From assembly GCF_031177825.1 (NCBI RefSeq), contig NZ_JAPSKE010000008.1, forward strand, positions 183,304-247,303: a stretch of 64,000 bases of DNA. Direction: 5' to 3'. Below are positions 1-6,978 of this stretch, piece after piece. The notes below the pieces were generated by a model. It did no database searches, was not told the DNA's origin, and saw only the letters and a list, made by a program, of their open reading frames with translations. The DNA comes from Paenibacillus sp. (GTDB lineage: Bacteria > Bacillota > Bacilli > Paenibacillales > YIM-B00363). The first letter of the stretch is position 1; each line of letters starts with the position of its first letter. Both the position numbers and the translations under genes were made by a program.

Positions 1-269
1 CAGAACTTACGCAGCTCCTCGCGCCCCGCGTCGTTGATCGCGAAAAACTTCCGCGGCGGTCCCATGTCGGAGGGCTTCTTGGTGATCTCCACGAACTTGT
101 TTTTTTCAAGCCGGATCAGGATAGTGTACACCGTTCCCTCCACAACATCTGTGAAGCCGAGGGCGTTCAGCCGCCGCGTGATTTCGTAGCCGTAGGTTTC
201 TTTGCGGCTAATAATTTCAAGGACACAGCCCTCAAGCACCCCTTTGAGCATTTCCGTAAGGTTTTCCAA
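1..269 (-). CDS. PadR family transcriptional regulator, cut by the window edge
   Basis: The C-terminus lies outside the window and 89 codons are visible. The winged-helix part contains the family signature TYGYEITRRLN followed by EGTVYTILIRLEKN, and then the PSDMGPPRKFF wing. PadR proteins are usually autoregulated repressors of neighbouring membrane or DUF1048-type genes; the partner would lie beyond position 1. A TTG start at 269 is preferred over a GTG at 278 because AAAGGG sits at a normal distance from the TTG and too close to the GTG. The palindrome at 308-343 upstream is the likely operator. Family assignment is firm, the ligand unknown. Confidence 0.85.
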   Translation of the reverse strand, partial: MENLTEMLKGVLEGCVLEIISRKETYGYEITRRLNALGFTDVVEGTVYTILIRLEKNKFVEITKKPSDMGPPRKFFAINDAGREELRKF

Positions 270-307
270 TACAATCACCCTTTGCTATTCTGTATCACAG
301 GTATCCA

Positions 308-343
308 GTGTTACTTACTACTGCTATAAAGTAACACGTAGTA
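308..343. promoter_or_regulatory. Candidate PadR operator
   Basis: GTGTTACTT (308-316) is repeated inverted as AAGTAACAC (329-337). An overlapping second pair is TACTAC (316-321) with GTAGTA (338-343). It lies about 40 bp upstream of the padR start, where an autoregulatory operator is expected. The symmetry is seen directly; the binding protein is inferred. Confidence 0.55.
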
Positions 344-457
344 GATGATCTGTCAATAGCGCTTGCTCTGACACGGATTGTACGATTGTCGAATATTTTT
401 CATGCCGTCGAACGGGATCGCCTCGCCCGTGTACAGGCACGAATAGGCGGACGCCCA

Positions 458-465
458 CATACAAT
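458..465 (+). promoter_or_regulatory. SigE-type -10 element upstream of sigK
   Basis: CATACAAT matches the sporulation SigE -10 consensus exactly and lies 68 bp before the sigK start. In Bacillus subtilis sigK is first transcribed by SigE. No good SigE -35 box is visible at the expected spacing, so this rests on the -10 alone. Confidence 0.4.
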
Positions 466-532
466 ATAGGGATGCGACGTCCCTGTTTTTTCCGGAGGAC
501 GGGGCGTGCAAAACTTCAGGGGGTGTTCGAAC

Positions 533-1231
533 GTGCCTGGTTTATTTGCAATGATTGCGATTTTCATTAAGCAGTTAATGCTCTTGGTGTCTTATGTCAA
601 GAACAACGCGTTCCCGCAGCCGCTGTCCGAGGCCGAAGAGGCAAAGCACCTTAAGCTTATGGCGGAGGGACATCAGGACTCCAGGAATATGTTGATCGAA
701 CATAACCTGCGCTTGGTCGCCCATGTGGTGAAGAAGTTCGACAACGCCGGCGATCCCGAGGATCTTATCTCGATCGGGACGATCGGATTGATCAAGGCGG
801 TGGAAAGCTATTCCGCCGGGAAGGGGACGAAGCTGGCGACTTACGCCGCTCGTTGCATAGAGAACGAGATTCTCATGCATATGCGTTCCATGAAAAAGCA
901 AAAGAAGGACGTGTCGCTCCACGACCCGATCGGAACGGATAAAGAGGGCAACGAAATTTCGTTGATCGACATTTTGGGGACGGATCCGGATACGGTCGGC
1001 GAACAGGTGGAGCTCGAGATCGAAAAGCGGAAAATTTATAAGCATCTCGACGTGTTGGACGAACGGGAGCAGGAGGTCATTAAAGCGCGTTTCGGCCTCG
1101 AGACCGGCGGGGACGAACGGACGCAGCGGGAAATCGCCAAGGAGCTCGGCATCAGCCGTTCCTACGTGTCGCGGATCGAGAAGCGAGCGCTCATGAAGCT
1201 GTATCACGAGTTTTATAAAGTGAAGAAGTAA
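533..1231 (+). CDS. sigK: Sporulation sigma factor SigK (pro-sigma-K)
   Basis: This is the late mother-cell RNA polymerase sigma factor that drives coat and spore-maturation genes. The 232-aa product has the short hydrophobic pro-sequence ending near [15 protein letters not shown], which SpoIVFB removes in Bacillus. Region 2 follows ([44 protein letters not shown]), then region 4 with the helix-turn-helix [23 protein letters not shown] reading to the normal end. The GTG at 533 is chosen because AGGGGG at 518-523 is 9 nt upstream and the length then matches known SigK; an in-frame GTG at 506 also has a GGAGG. The gene is continuous, so no skin-like element interrupts it. Confidence 0.93.
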   Translation: MPGLFAMIAIFIKQLMLLVSYVKNNAFPQPLSEAEEAKHLKLMAEGHQDSRNMLIEHNLRLVAHVVKKFDNAGDPEDLISIGTIGLIKAVESYSAGKGTKLATYAARCIENEILMHMRSMKKQKKDVSLHDPIGTDKEGNEISLIDILGTDPDTVGEQVELEIEKRKIYKHLDVLDEREQEVIKARFGLETGGDERTQREIAKELGISRSYVSRIEKRALMKLYHEFYKVKK

Positions 1232-1250
1232 CGACCTTCGAAAAGGATCG

Positions 1251-1289
1251 GCACAAGGCGCCGAGGTACGACCGGCGGCCTTGTGTCGT
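1251..1289 (+). terminator. Hairpin after sigK, weak terminator candidate
   Basis: GCACAAGGC and GCCTTGTGTC flank a GC-rich loop just past the sigK stop. There is no T-run, so it may be a stability hairpin rather than an intrinsic terminator. Confidence 0.3.
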
Positions 1290-1308
1290 AATACGGGCAA
1301 GAAGAGGG

Positions 1309-1839
1309 TTAAACCGATCGGCCCGCGCAGCACCGTCGGGATACCCAGTTTAAAAAGCCTTTAAGCAACCATCCCAGACTGAAACCAATGATACAAAATA
1401 AAATGGGTAGCCAAACAGGACCCCATAGGCTCCCGAACAGTATGACATTCGAGGAGTAGATGAGCCCGACGGTCGTAAAAAAGGCGGACGACACAAAAGG
1501 GAGAAAAGCATAGGGAGACCCCCCGCCGCCAGCATCCCTGTAAGCATCCCACAAGGAAAACAGATATAAGCAGGGGTAAAACATTAGCCATTGGTAATCG
1601 GTTTGACTGATTGCCTTATCGATTTGCCCCCTGAAACTCAACTGGATCGCAGTGTTAAAATTAGACTGCAGGTTAATGAGAAGCTCCAATCCAAGGAACA
1701 AAACGCCTTTTACATATTTTCGGTTTAATAGTTGACCGAAGCCCGGGAGTGCAACACACCATAACAGAACCTCGACACGTTTACTCGTCGTCGGTGCCTC
1801 CGTATTTTGCAAGGGGCGTTCTCTTTCCTTATTTCCCAT
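1309..1839 (-). CDS. Conserved hypothetical membrane protein
   Basis: The 176-aa protein begins with a charged 20-residue segment and then has about four or five hydrophobic helices (CVALPGFGQLL, VLFLGLELLINL, LMFYPCLYLFSLWDAY, FFTTVGLIYSSNVI, PILFCIIGFSLGWLL). From memory, similar proteins occur beside DUF3231 genes in Bacillaceae; their function is not known. Its start overlaps the end of the upstream DUF3231 gene by 11 bp, so the two are probably cotranscribed and translationally coupled. The pair is lower in GC than its neighbours, which suggests separate acquisition. Confidence 0.6.
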   Translation of the reverse strand: MGNKERERPLQNTEAPTTSKRVEVLLWCVALPGFGQLLNRKYVKGVLFLGLELLINLQSNFNTAIQLSFRGQIDKAISQTDYQWLMFYPCLYLFSLWDAYRDAGGGGSPYAFLPFVSSAFFTTVGLIYSSNVILFGSLWGPVWLPILFCIIGFSLGWLLKGFLNWVSRRCCAGRSV

Positions 1840-2833
1840 TCGCGATCAGATTTCTATTGGGTGCAAGCGGCGGCTGCTCTAACCATTGATGTTTCGTCAT
1901 AAGATCAAACCATTCTTTCGTGACCATGAGGTTTCTTAGAATGATTTTTTCGTACTGCGCAACAAGGTCTATTCGCATCGCGGATGCCAGACCTGTGCCA
2001 TGATAGGCTTGCGACGCTTGCAATAAAAAACCAATGTGGTACAGCATTAATTTGTCTGAGAAAGGGGGCTCGGTCGAAGTCGTAATCTCGGTTTCCCACG
2101 ACGTAGGAACAGGCAAATTATCGCCGCGCAATATGTCGCTTAGCGTTTGAATTTGATCATTGGACACTTCCTGCATCGACACGAAAAACTTCCTCACGTC
2201 TTCTTGTTGCGTCACTTGGCTAAACGCAATGGAGAGCGTCTTCTCCAGTATTTTCTTTTTCAGGTTAAAGGAAAGGGCGATCATTTCGGTTGCGGCTAAA
2301 GGTCGTTTGTCGCCAAAGAAGCCATGTAAAAACTTTTGACCTTGCACGTATTCGGGGGTTTCCCCGGGAAAGAAGTAAGGATCTCTTTGGAACAGCCCTT
2401 TTTCCAACATCATTTCAATGGTTTTGTGGTACATGTTCTTCCCGTCATTGTCGCACCCGTCATAAAATTGCCGCAGATCCTTCCGTACCGAAGCGGAAAA
2501 CGACGTGACATGTCCCAATAAACCATGAAGCGTGATAATGTGCAGGTACTGCAAACAGAAGGCGTCCGAAAACAGTCTTCGAGCTCCCGGATTCAGGTCG
2601 GATTCATTAAATCCGATGGGGATTGGAAACCCTTCTTTCTCCAGAAACGCTGCGATTTGCTGTTTTTGTTTTCCATAAGTCCTTACTGCTTCGTCAATCA
2701 GCGTTTTTATGTCCTCGTCCTCTACAATCCGTAACATGTAGCGGTTTACAACGTCAACGGCCGTTCCGTTAATATATTGGCCCCACAGCGTCCCGATTTC
2801 AGCGGAAGTGAGTTTGAAATCTCCTTTGTCCAT
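1829..2833 (-). CDS. DUF3231 family protein
   Basis: The 334-aa protein appears to hold two related halves of roughly 165 residues, each starting with a helical segment (LTSAEIGTLWGQYINGT and FSDKLMLYHIGFLLQAS). It includes the recurrent wording EKEGFPIPIGFNESDLN near residue 70. DUF3231 proteins are ferritin-like helical bundles frequent in spore formers and have no established activity. The ATG at 2833 is chosen over upstream in-frame starts because GGGGG lies 7 nt before it. The gene is coupled to the downstream membrane protein and is AT-richer than the flanking DNA. Family call is fairly secure, role unknown. Confidence 0.75.
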   Translation of the reverse strand: MDKGDFKLTSAEIGTLWGQYINGTAVDVVNRYMLRIVEDEDIKTLIDEAVRTYGKQKQQIAAFLEKEGFPIPIGFNESDLNPGARRLFSDAFCLQYLHIITLHGLLGHVTSFSASVRKDLRQFYDGCDNDGKNMYHKTIEMMLEKGLFQRDPYFFPGETPEYVQGQKFLHGFFGDKRPLAATEMIALSFNLKKKILEKTLSIAFSQVTQQEDVRKFFVSMQEVSNDQIQTLSDILRGDNLPVPTSWETEITTSTEPPFSDKLMLYHIGFLLQASQAYHGTGLASAMRIDLVAQYEKIILRNLMVTKEWFDLMTKHQWLEQPPLAPNRNLIANGK

Positions 2834-2897
2834 AAAGATACCCCCAAACCGTTTCATTTGAATCATTATTTGGAAGATCGCGTTTTTTTATCCGTAG

Positions 2898-3794
2898 CTA
2901 TGCGAATCCATCGGCCGGGCCGGGCTGCCGCTTGCGGTACGCGCCGGGCGTCAGTCCGGTCAACGATTTAAACACGCGGTGGAAATGGGGCATGCTGTCG
3001 AAGCCGCAGCGCTCGGCAATCTCGCCGACATGCTCGCCGGTGTCCCGCAGCAGCTCCTTGGCCCGAACGATTCGCTTCGCGTTCAAGTAGTCGGTCACGT
3101 TCATGCCGGTCAGCCGCTTGAACACGCGGGAGAAGTGGGCCGGCGAGACGTTCGCCCGACGGGACAGCTCGGACAAGCCGGACGCGCCTTCCGGCAGCCG
3201 GTCCAGCTCGCGCAGGACGGCGTCCATCCACGGCGGCACGATGCGTAGATCCGGCCCGCCGGCGCTCCGGCCTTCGGCCGGCTCCAATCGGTTCAGCCGG
3301 AGCAGCAGCTCTCGCAGCAGCAGACGTACGGCTTCGCGGTAGCCGAGCCGCCGTTCTTCCAGCTCCTCGTGGATTCGTCCGAGGATGCGTTCGACGTCGT
3401 TCCTGGCATCGGCGTCCGCGGAGAGCTCGAGCTTGTACCGCTTCCGCTTCCGGGCCGATTCGAAGCAACGCAGCGGACGGTACCCGTCCGCATCCGACGG
3501 GGCCTCGGCGGCGAGCGCCGGCGCGAAGAACAGGGCGGTAGAGACGATCGGCTCGGCTTCGTCCGGGATCGACCGGTGGATCGCGTTCCCGGGGATGACG
3601 AACAAGTCGCCGGCGTTCTTCTCGTAGAACGTCTCGTCGATAAAGAACGTGCCTCGTCCTTGATGAACATAGACCAGCTCGTAACGGTCGTGCAGATGAT
3701 CGGGAAGCTCGTTCTCCGGTTTCTTTAGGCCTTGAAACACGAGATCGACGGGGAAGAGCGGGTCGCCGAAGAACGGCTTGCGATAAGGCTTCAA
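2898..3794 (-). CDS. AraC family regulator with N-terminal cupin
   Basis: The 298-aa regulator has an N-terminal cupin-like sensor (HDRYELVYVHQGRGTFF, AGDLFVIPGNAIHRS) and a C-terminal double helix-turn-helix (LSELSRRANVSPAHFSRVFK, VGEIAERCGFDSMPHFHRVFK). A TTG start at 3794 is chosen because AAGGAG at 3805-3810 is well spaced and no closer ATG exists. It is divergent from the aldo/keto reductase and dehydrogenase pair at 3952-5933, so it probably activates that pair in response to a sugar or sugar acid. The ligand cannot be read from the sequence. Confidence 0.88.
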   Translation of the reverse strand: MKPYRKPFFGDPLFPVDLVFQGLKKPENELPDHLHDRYELVYVHQGRGTFFIDETFYEKNAGDLFVIPGNAIHRSIPDEAEPIVSTALFFAPALAAEAPSDADGYRPLRCFESARKRKRYKLELSADADARNDVERILGRIHEELEERRLGYREAVRLLLRELLLRLNRLEPAEGRSAGGPDLRIVPPWMDAVLRELDRLPEGASGLSELSRRANVSPAHFSRVFKRLTGMNVTDYLNAKRIVRAKELLRDTGEHVGEIAERCGFDSMPHFHRVFKSLTGLTPGAYRKRQPGPADGFA

Positions 3795-3951
3795 ATTCGC
3801 TCGACTCCTTCCGGGGCGGGTTGGGTTGATTTGAGATGAAGATATCAAAATAAGATACATTTTCGCAATATGCCGTTATTCCCTTGCCGATTTTGAGCAG
3901 CTACAATATGGAAAAGGGATAATGATTTCACCCGAACGGAGGGATGTTGAC

Positions 3952-4917
3952 ATGCAATACCGCCGATTGGGCCGTACCGGCCTCGACGTATCGGCGCTGA
4001 GCTTCGGCGCCTCGTCGCTCGGATCGGTATTCCGCGAGACGGACGACCGCGACGGCATTCGCGCCGTCCATGCCGCCGTCGACGCGGGCATCAATTACAT
4101 CGACGTATCGCCCTATTATGGACTGACGAAGGCGGAGACGGTGCTGGGGCGGGCGATCCGGGAGCTGCCGCGGGACAAGTTTTATTTGTCGACGAAGGCG
4201 GGACGCTACGGGCTGGACGACTTCGATTTCAGCGCAGGCCGCATCGTCCGCAGCCTCGAAGAGAGCCTTGCGCGGTTGCATACGGACTACGTAGACATTT
4301 TGTTTCTGCACGACATCGAGTTCGTGCCCGCCGATTTGATCCTGGAAGAGGCCATCCCGACGCTGCACCGGCTGAAGGAGCAGGGGAAGATCCGTTTCGG
4401 CGGCATCTGCGGTCTGCCGCTCGAGTTGTTCGAGAAGCTGCTGCCGCGCGCGGACGTCGACGCGATCATCTCGTATTGCCATTACTCGCTGAACGACGCG
4501 TCGCTGCTCGAGCTGCTGCCGTTGATCGCCTCGAAGGACGCGGGGCTCGTCAACGCGTCGCCGCTGTCCATGGGGCTGCTCGGCACGCGGGGGACGCCGG
4601 CGTGGCATCCCGCAGGCCCGGAGCTGAAGGCCGCCTGCAAGCGGGCGGCGGAGTTTTGCGTCGCGCAAGGAGCGGATATCGCGAAGCTCGCGGTGCAGTT
4701 TTCCACCGCGAACCCCGCGATTCCGACGACGCTCGTCAGCACGGCGAATCCGGACAACATCGTCAAGAACGCGGCGTGGACGGACGAGCCGATCGACGAA
4801 GCGCTGCTCGCGCAAGTCTTAGCGTTGCTCGAGCCGGTCCGCGGGGAATCGTGGGTCAGCGGACGTCCGGAATATAACGAACGGATTCATCGGAAGGAAG
4901 GGGCGGAGAACGGATGA
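3952..4917 (+). CDS. Aldo/keto reductase, L-galactose dehydrogenase-like
   Basis: This is a 321-aa NAD(P)-dependent oxidoreductase of the AKR barrel fold. The catalytic tetrad is readable: Asp51, Tyr56 in SPYYG, Lys82 in STKAG and His120 in LFLHD. The early part resembles the L-galactose/L-fucose dehydrogenase branch of the superfamily, which oxidises the sugar C1 to a lactone. GGAGGG at 3938-3943 fixes the ATG at 3952. The stop overlaps the start of the zinc dehydrogenase (ATGA), so the two are coupled, and an AraC gene is divergent. Family is certain; the substrate is an inference. Confidence 0.88.
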   Translation: MQYRRLGRTGLDVSALSFGASSLGSVFRETDDRDGIRAVHAAVDAGINYIDVSPYYGLTKAETVLGRAIRELPRDKFYLSTKAGRYGLDDFDFSAGRIVRSLEESLARLHTDYVDILFLHDIEFVPADLILEEAIPTLHRLKEQGKIRFGGICGLPLELFEKLLPRADVDAIISYCHYSLNDASLLELLPLIASKDAGLVNASPLSMGLLGTRGTPAWHPAGPELKAACKRAAEFCVAQGADIAKLAVQFSTANPAIPTTLVSTANPDNIVKNAAWTDEPIDEALLAQVLALLEPVRGESWVSGRPEYNERIHRKEGAENG

Positions 4918-5933
4918 GAGGCATCGTATGCGATCAGGTGGGCCGGCTGGTCCTCCGAGACGACTTGCCGGAGCCCGAACGGCGGGCGGGCGAAGCGGTC
5001 GTCCGGATTCGGCGCGTCGGCATCTGCGGGACGGACTATCACGCGTTCCGCGGCAATCAGCCGTTCTTTGCGTATCCGCGCATTCTCGGCCACGAGCTGG
5101 CGGGCGTCGTCGAGTCGATCGACGACGGCGGCGCGAGCGGGCTGACGGTAGGGGATCGGGTCGGGGTGATCCCCTACCTGCATTGCGGGGAGTGCATCGC
5201 CTGCCGAAGAGGCAAGACGAACTGCTGCACGTCGATGCGGGTGCTCGGCGTCCATGTCGACGGCGGGATGCGCGAGCGGATCGCGGTCCCCGCGTCGCAT
5301 CTGATTCGAACGAACGGGCTGTCGCTCGACGCGGCGGCCATGATCGAACCGCTCGCGATCGGGGCGCACGCCGTGCGCCGCTCCGGACTGCGCCGCGGAG
5401 AGACGGCGCTCGTCGTCGGCGGCGGGCCGATCGGGCTCGGCGTTATGGCGTTCGCGAAATACGCCGGCGCGGCGGTGATCGCCATGGACGTCAACGAAGA
5501 GCGTCTGGCGTTCGGCCGCGATTGGGCGAAGGCGGACGCGACGTTGATCGCGGGAGACGGAGCGGCGGAGCGGCTGCTCGCGCTGACCGGCGGCGACGGA
5601 CCGACGGTCGTCTTCGACGCGACGGGCAACGCGACGTCGATGGAGAACGCATTCGGGTACGTCGCGCACGGCGGAACGCTCGTGTTCGTCGGACTCGTGA
5701 AGAACGATCTCGCGTTCAGCGATCCCGAATTCCATAAGCGCGAGCTGACGCTCCTCGCGAGCCGGAACGCGACGCGGGACGACTTCGTCCGGGTCGTCGA
5801 GGCCATCGAGGCGGGGGACGTAGACATCGAACGGTTTATTACGCATCGCGCCGCGCTCGGCGAGACCGTGGAACGGTTCGACGAGTGGCTGCGGCCGGAA
5901 TCGAAGGTCGTGAAGGCCGTCTTGGAGCTATAG
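4914..5933 (+). CDS. Zinc-dependent alcohol/polyol dehydrogenase
   Basis: The 339-aa medium-chain dehydrogenase has catalytic zinc ligands Cys38, His60 and Glu61 (GICGTD, GHE) with Glu145 in MIEPLAIG. Structural zinc cysteines are at 91, 94, 97 and 105, and the nucleotide fold is VVGGGPIGLG. It belongs with sorbitol, threonine and L-galactonate type dehydrogenases. Paired with the AKR, a route sugar to aldonolactone to keto-acid is plausible, for example L-galactonate 5-dehydrogenase, although no lactonase is adjacent. Translation is coupled to the AKR by a 4-bp overlap. Confidence 0.88.
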   Translation: MRGIVCDQVGRLVLRDDLPEPERRAGEAVVRIRRVGICGTDYHAFRGNQPFFAYPRILGHELAGVVESIDDGGASGLTVGDRVGVIPYLHCGECIACRRGKTNCCTSMRVLGVHVDGGMRERIAVPASHLIRTNGLSLDAAAMIEPLAIGAHAVRRSGLRRGETALVVGGGPIGLGVMAFAKYAGAAVIAMDVNEERLAFGRDWAKADATLIAGDGAAERLLALTGGDGPTVVFDATGNATSMENAFGYVAHGGTLVFVGLVKNDLAFSDPEFHKRELTLLASRNATRDDFVRVVEAIEAGDVDIERFITHRAALGETVERFDEWLRPESKVVKAVLEL

Positions 5934-5964
5934 CCGGGCAGGGAGGGCGATGAAATGCAAAAGT

Positions 5965-6124
5965 GCAGGTATTTCTCAAGAAAAAAGAGCCAAAACACCA
6001 AATACCTGCGAAAGTGCAGGCGTTCGGAGCAGAACAACTTTCAAAGCGGTCAAATAGATGCACTCATACAGGTGATTCGTCGTCCGAGGCTTCGGCTGGG
6101 GGAACTACCTGCATGAATGCAGGT
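5965..6124. repeat. Intergenic cluster of TGCAGG / CCTGCA inverted repeats
   Basis: GCAGGTATTT (5965-5974) pairs with AAATACCTGC (6000-6009). A further AAAGTGCAGG follows at once, and ACCTGCAT (6107-6114) pairs with ATGCAGGT (6117-6124). The stretch is AT-richer than the genes and has no convincing coding frame. It looks like a small dispersed repeat element lying between convergent genes. Confidence 0.5.
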
Positions 6125-6158
6125 GATCACAACAGGGCGGCACGGGGTACGCACGAAA

Positions 6159-6191
6159 CAGAACCGTCAGGCGAGATGCCTGACGGTTCTG
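6159..6191 (-). terminator. Terminator of the response regulator gene
   Basis: A perfect 14-bp stem, CAGAACCGTCAGGC with GCCTGACGGTTCTG around a 5-nt loop, lies just past the stop of the minus-strand regulator. On that strand it is followed by TTTCGT. The symmetric stem may also stop traffic from the plus strand. Confidence 0.75.
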
Positions 6192-6195
6192 TCGT

Positions 6196-6978
6196 CTACT
6201 CTTGCGCGCGCGAGCTTTGGAACTCCTTCGGCGTCATGCCCGCCGCCTGCTTGAAGACGCGGCTGAAGTAAAATTGATCGGGATACCCGACGCGCTCCCC
6301 GACTTCCTTAACGCTGAGCGATCGATGCTGCGAGAGCAAATATTTCGCTTCGTTGATCCGAAGCGACATGAGATACCGGGAGGGCGGCTCGCCGGTATGC
6401 TTGACGAAGATTTTGCTTAAATACGACGCGTTGAAATTGAAATGCCGGGCGATCTGCTCGAGGCTCAGCTCCTTGTTGAAGTGTACGCGCATGTAGTCGC
6501 ACACCGCCCGGACGATGTCGTCCGGACTGTCGCCCGCGGCGCGCGGCAGCGCGCGAAGCTGCCCGTCTTCCGCCTCGCGCTGCCCTTCGATCGCCGTCTT
6601 CAGCCGGAGCAGCACGGCGGACAAGTCTTTCGCGGACGTAGGCTTCAGCAAGTATTCGCTGACGTTGTAACGCATCGCCTCGCGGGCGTACTCGAAGTCC
6701 GCGTAGCCGGTCGCGATAATCTTCCGGACCCGCGGGTGATACAGATGCAGCGACTTGATCAGCTCGATCCCGTCCATGACCGGCATGCGAATGTCGGTGA
6801 CGACGAGATCCGGCTGCCAGCGCTCCACGGCCTCCAACGCTTCTTTCCCGTCCTGCGCGGCGGCGACGACGCCGATGGACGCGTCGACGCCCTCGATCTT
6901 CCGGACGAGACTGCCGCGGATCAGCTCCTCGTCCTCCGCGACCACGACCGTGACGGCATATCTGCGTTCCGTGCTCAT
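6196..6978 (-). CDS. AraC-type response regulator (YesN-like)
   Basis: The 260-aa protein has an N-terminal receiver with the phospho-acceptor Asp62 in VVTDIRMPVMDG and conserved Lys112 in LLKPT. The C-terminal AraC DNA-binding domain spans about residues 153-258 (LEQIARHFNFNASYLSKIFVK, VGERVGYPDQFYFSRVFKQ). Its ATG overlaps the kinase stop by 4 bp, so it is the cognate partner of the sensor kinase. It probably activates the divergent ABC importer operon starting at 9080. It lacks the long central region seen in the other regulator of this window (22789-24408). Confidence 0.92.
   Translation of the reverse strand: MSTERRYAVTVVVAEDEELIRGSLVRKIEGVDASIGVVAAAQDGKEALEAVERWQPDLVVTDIRMPVMDGIELIKSLHLYHPRVRKIIATGYADFEYAREAMRYNVSEYLLKPTSAKDLSAVLLRLKTAIEGQREAEDGQLRALPRAAGDSPDDIVRAVCDYMRVHFNKELSLEQIARHFNFNASYLSKIFVKHTGEPPSRYLMSLRINEAKYLLSQHRSLSVKEVGERVGYPDQFYFSRVFKQAAGMTPKEFQSSRAQE

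Noticed and set aside
506..532. Longer sigK start at GTG 506
   Set aside because: GGAGGA is well placed for it, but the GTG at 533 has an equally good site and gives the length of known SigK pro-sequences.
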